Assembly (NCBI GenBank): GCA_934675225.1
Contig: CAKUQA010000090.1
Location: 1-6,006, forward strand
Origin: an uncultured Candidatus Melainabacteria bacterium
Lineage (GTDB): Bacteria; Cyanobacteriota; Vampirovibrionia; Gastranaerophilales; Gastranaerophilaceae
Reading direction: 5' to 3'
DNA: 6,006 bases
In this document: positions 4,732-6,006 of the stretch, piece after piece
Numbering within the stretch: the stretch's first letter is position 1
Layout of the letters: each line of letters begins with the position of its first letter
The notes under the pieces: model-generated
Told to the model about the DNA's origin: nothing
Seen by the model: the letters and a program-made list of their open reading frames with translations, nothing else
Databases searched by the model: none
Position numbers and translations under genes: made by a program

Positions 4732-6006
4732 ATGGTAGTAAATGTTATTGGTGCCGGATTAGCCGGTTCGGAAGCGGCTTTACAGCTTTCAAAAAGAGGA
4801 ATAAAAGTTGATTTATACGAAATGCGCCCTGAAAAAACAACAGGAGCACATAAAACAGAAAAGTTTGCAGAATTTGTTTGTTCAAACAGTCTTGGGGCTG
4901 CAGATTGTTCAAATGCTTCCGGATTATTAAAAAAGGAAATGGAACTTCTTGGCGGAGAGTTAATAAAGATAGCTCGAGAATGCGCTGTCCCTGCAGGTAA
5001 TGCTCTCGCGATAGATAGGGAACTGTTTTCTCAAACTGTAACCGACAGAATTAATAATGATGAAAATATAACTGTTTTTAAACAGGAAGTTACTGAAATT
5101 CCTGACGGTTATACTATTATGGCATCAGGTCCTTTAACTTCTGAAAGTTTGGCTAATTCAATAAAGGATTTTACTCAAAGTGAACATTTACATTTCTTTG
5201 ATGCAATTGCTCCAATTGTAGAAAAAGATAGTATTAATTTCGATAAAGCTTTTTATGCAAGCCGATATGATAAAGGAGAAGCTTCATATATAAATTGTCC
5301 TATGAATAAAGAGGAGTATGAGAGATTTTATGATATTTTGATTAATGCTCCGAAAATAGAGTTAAAAGAATTTGAAAAAAATGCAAAATTTTTTGAAAGC
5401 TGTTTGCCTATTGAAGTTTTGGCGTCTCGCGGTGTAGATACATTAAGATTTGGTCCAATGAAACCGGTTGGTTTGGTTGATAAACGTACAGGTGAGAAGA
5501 ATTATGCAGTGGTTCAATTAAGACAGGATAATTCTGCAAAGACTTTGTACAATCTTGTTGGTTTTCAGACAAATTTAAAATGGGGTGCACAAAAAGAATT
5601 GTTGCAATCAATTCCTGGGTTAGAAAATGTTAATATTGTCAGATATGGTGTAATGCATAGGAATACGTTTATAAATTCTCCAAAAATTTTAAATTCGTCA
5701 TTACAAGCAAGACAACGAAAAAATTTGTTTTTTGCTGGACAATTGACCGGTACGGAAGGTTATACAGAGTCTATCGCTACAGGCATGTTGGCTGGAATTA
5801 ATATGGCAAGACTTATTAATGGAGAAGAACTGTTAATTTTGCCTATAGAAACTATGTTAGGAGCTTTGACTCATTATATAAGTGATGAAAATCATGATAA
5901 ATTTCAACCAATAAACTCAAATTGGGGTATAGTACCGCCGGTAGAATTGCCCAAAAAAGAACGTAAAAATAAAAAGTTAAAGGCAGAATTGATTTCTAAC
6001 AGATCC
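4732..6006 (+). CDS. trmFO: TrmFO, folate/FAD-dependent tRNA (uracil-54-C5)-methyltransferase, 3' end cut by window
   Basis: TrmFO makes 5-methyluridine at position 54 of the tRNA T-loop, using methylenetetrahydrofolate as carbon donor and FADH2/NAD(P)H as reductant; it is a cytosolic flavoprotein. The 425 residues seen start with the dinucleotide-binding motif [12 protein letters not shown] (GxGxxG at 7-12) and LYEMRP (29-33). They include FVCSNSLG with Cys50 and [13 protein letters not shown] with Cys224, which correspond to the two functional cysteines known in the family (about 51-53 and 223-226). [10 protein letters not shown] (239-248) and [13 protein letters not shown] (305-317) follow, then the C-terminal FAD motif [23 protein letters not shown] (333-355). 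Full-length members are about 435-440 residues, so only a few codons are missing. The length and Cys pattern exclude MnmG/GidA. The start is set by a TAA in frame four codons upstream; there is no Shine-Dalgarno in front of the ATG. Confidence 0.97.
   Translation, partial: MVVNVIGAGLAGSEAALQLSKRGIKVDLYEMRPEKTTGAHKTEKFAEFVCSNSLGAADCSNASGLLKKEMELLGGELIKIARECAVPAGNALAIDRELFSQTVTDRINNDENITVFKQEVTEIPDGYTIMASGPLTSESLANSIKDFTQSEHLHFFDAIAPIVEKDSINFDKAFYASRYDKGEASYINCPMNKEEYERFYDILINAPKIELKEFEKNAKFFESCLPIEVLASRGVDTLRFGPMKPVGLVDKRTGEKNYAVVQLRQDNSAKTLYNLVGFQTNLKWGAQKELLQSIPGLENVNIVRYGVMHRNTFINSPKILNSSLQARQRKNLFFAGQLTGTEGYTESIATGMLAGINMARLINGEELLILPIETMLGALTHYISDENHDKFQPINSNWGIVPPVELPKKERKNKKLKAELISNRS

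Noticed and set aside
5408..5611. 67-codon open frame on the minus strand inside trmFO
   Set aside because: It is antisense to highly conserved trmFO coding sequence, with no start signal or recognisable domain.
1..6006. CRISPR array, tRNA/rRNA gene, insertion sequence, phage or defence system
   Set aside because: No regularly spaced repeats, no cloverleaf or rRNA segments, no transposase, integrase or nuclease-effector motifs on either strand. The lone XRE regulator is not paired with a toxin-like partner gene.

Overview
This is a strongly AT-rich bacterial window. It most resembles the non-photosynthetic cyanobacterial lineage Vampirovibrionia/Melainabacteria, and within it the gut order Gastranaerophilales. 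The best clue is the prepilin-like protein at 644-1366: its N-terminus (KAFTLAEVLITIGIIGVV) and its pseudopilin signature with a Cys-rich tail are of a kind that, as I recall, occurs in many copies in those genomes. A DUF151 bifunctional-nuclease-like C-terminus, a TrmFO gene and several short or long orphan proteins fit the same picture. The taxonomic call is an inference from family resemblance, not from a marker gene.

Layout. 1-182: 3' end of a bifunctional nuclease (DUF151)-like gene (+). 190-504: a small XRE-family regulator (-), convergent with it. 505-643: a divergent promoter region with a consensus sigma-70 promoter firing right into the prepilin gene and a candidate back-to-back promoter for the regulator that shares the -35 bases. 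644-1366: prepilin-like, Cys-rich protein (+). 1449-1655 and 1743-1952: two short Asn-rich orphan proteins (+). 1944-2102: a 52-residue candidate protein (-) whose 3' end overlaps the preceding gene by 9 bp. 2181-2384: a DUF1858 redox-disulfide protein (+). 2403-2439: a long perfect hairpin that can terminate in both directions. 2460-4460: a 666-residue putative membrane protein (-) of no recognised family that appears to be an internal two-fold duplication. 4461-4731: a 271-bp divergent control region with a 21-bp palindrome. 4732 to the window end: trmFO (+), nearly complete.

How the genes relate. Two functions are clear: tRNA T-loop U54 methylation (TrmFO) and a type IV pilin/pseudopilin-like surface component. 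The regulator sits head-to-head with the prepilin and is the natural candidate to control it. The other genes look like independent short transcription units, so I do not see a multi-gene operon or a defined defence or mobile system here. The most novel items are the duplicated 666-residue protein with its palindromic control region, and the run of tiny orphan genes between the prepilin and the DUF1858 gene.
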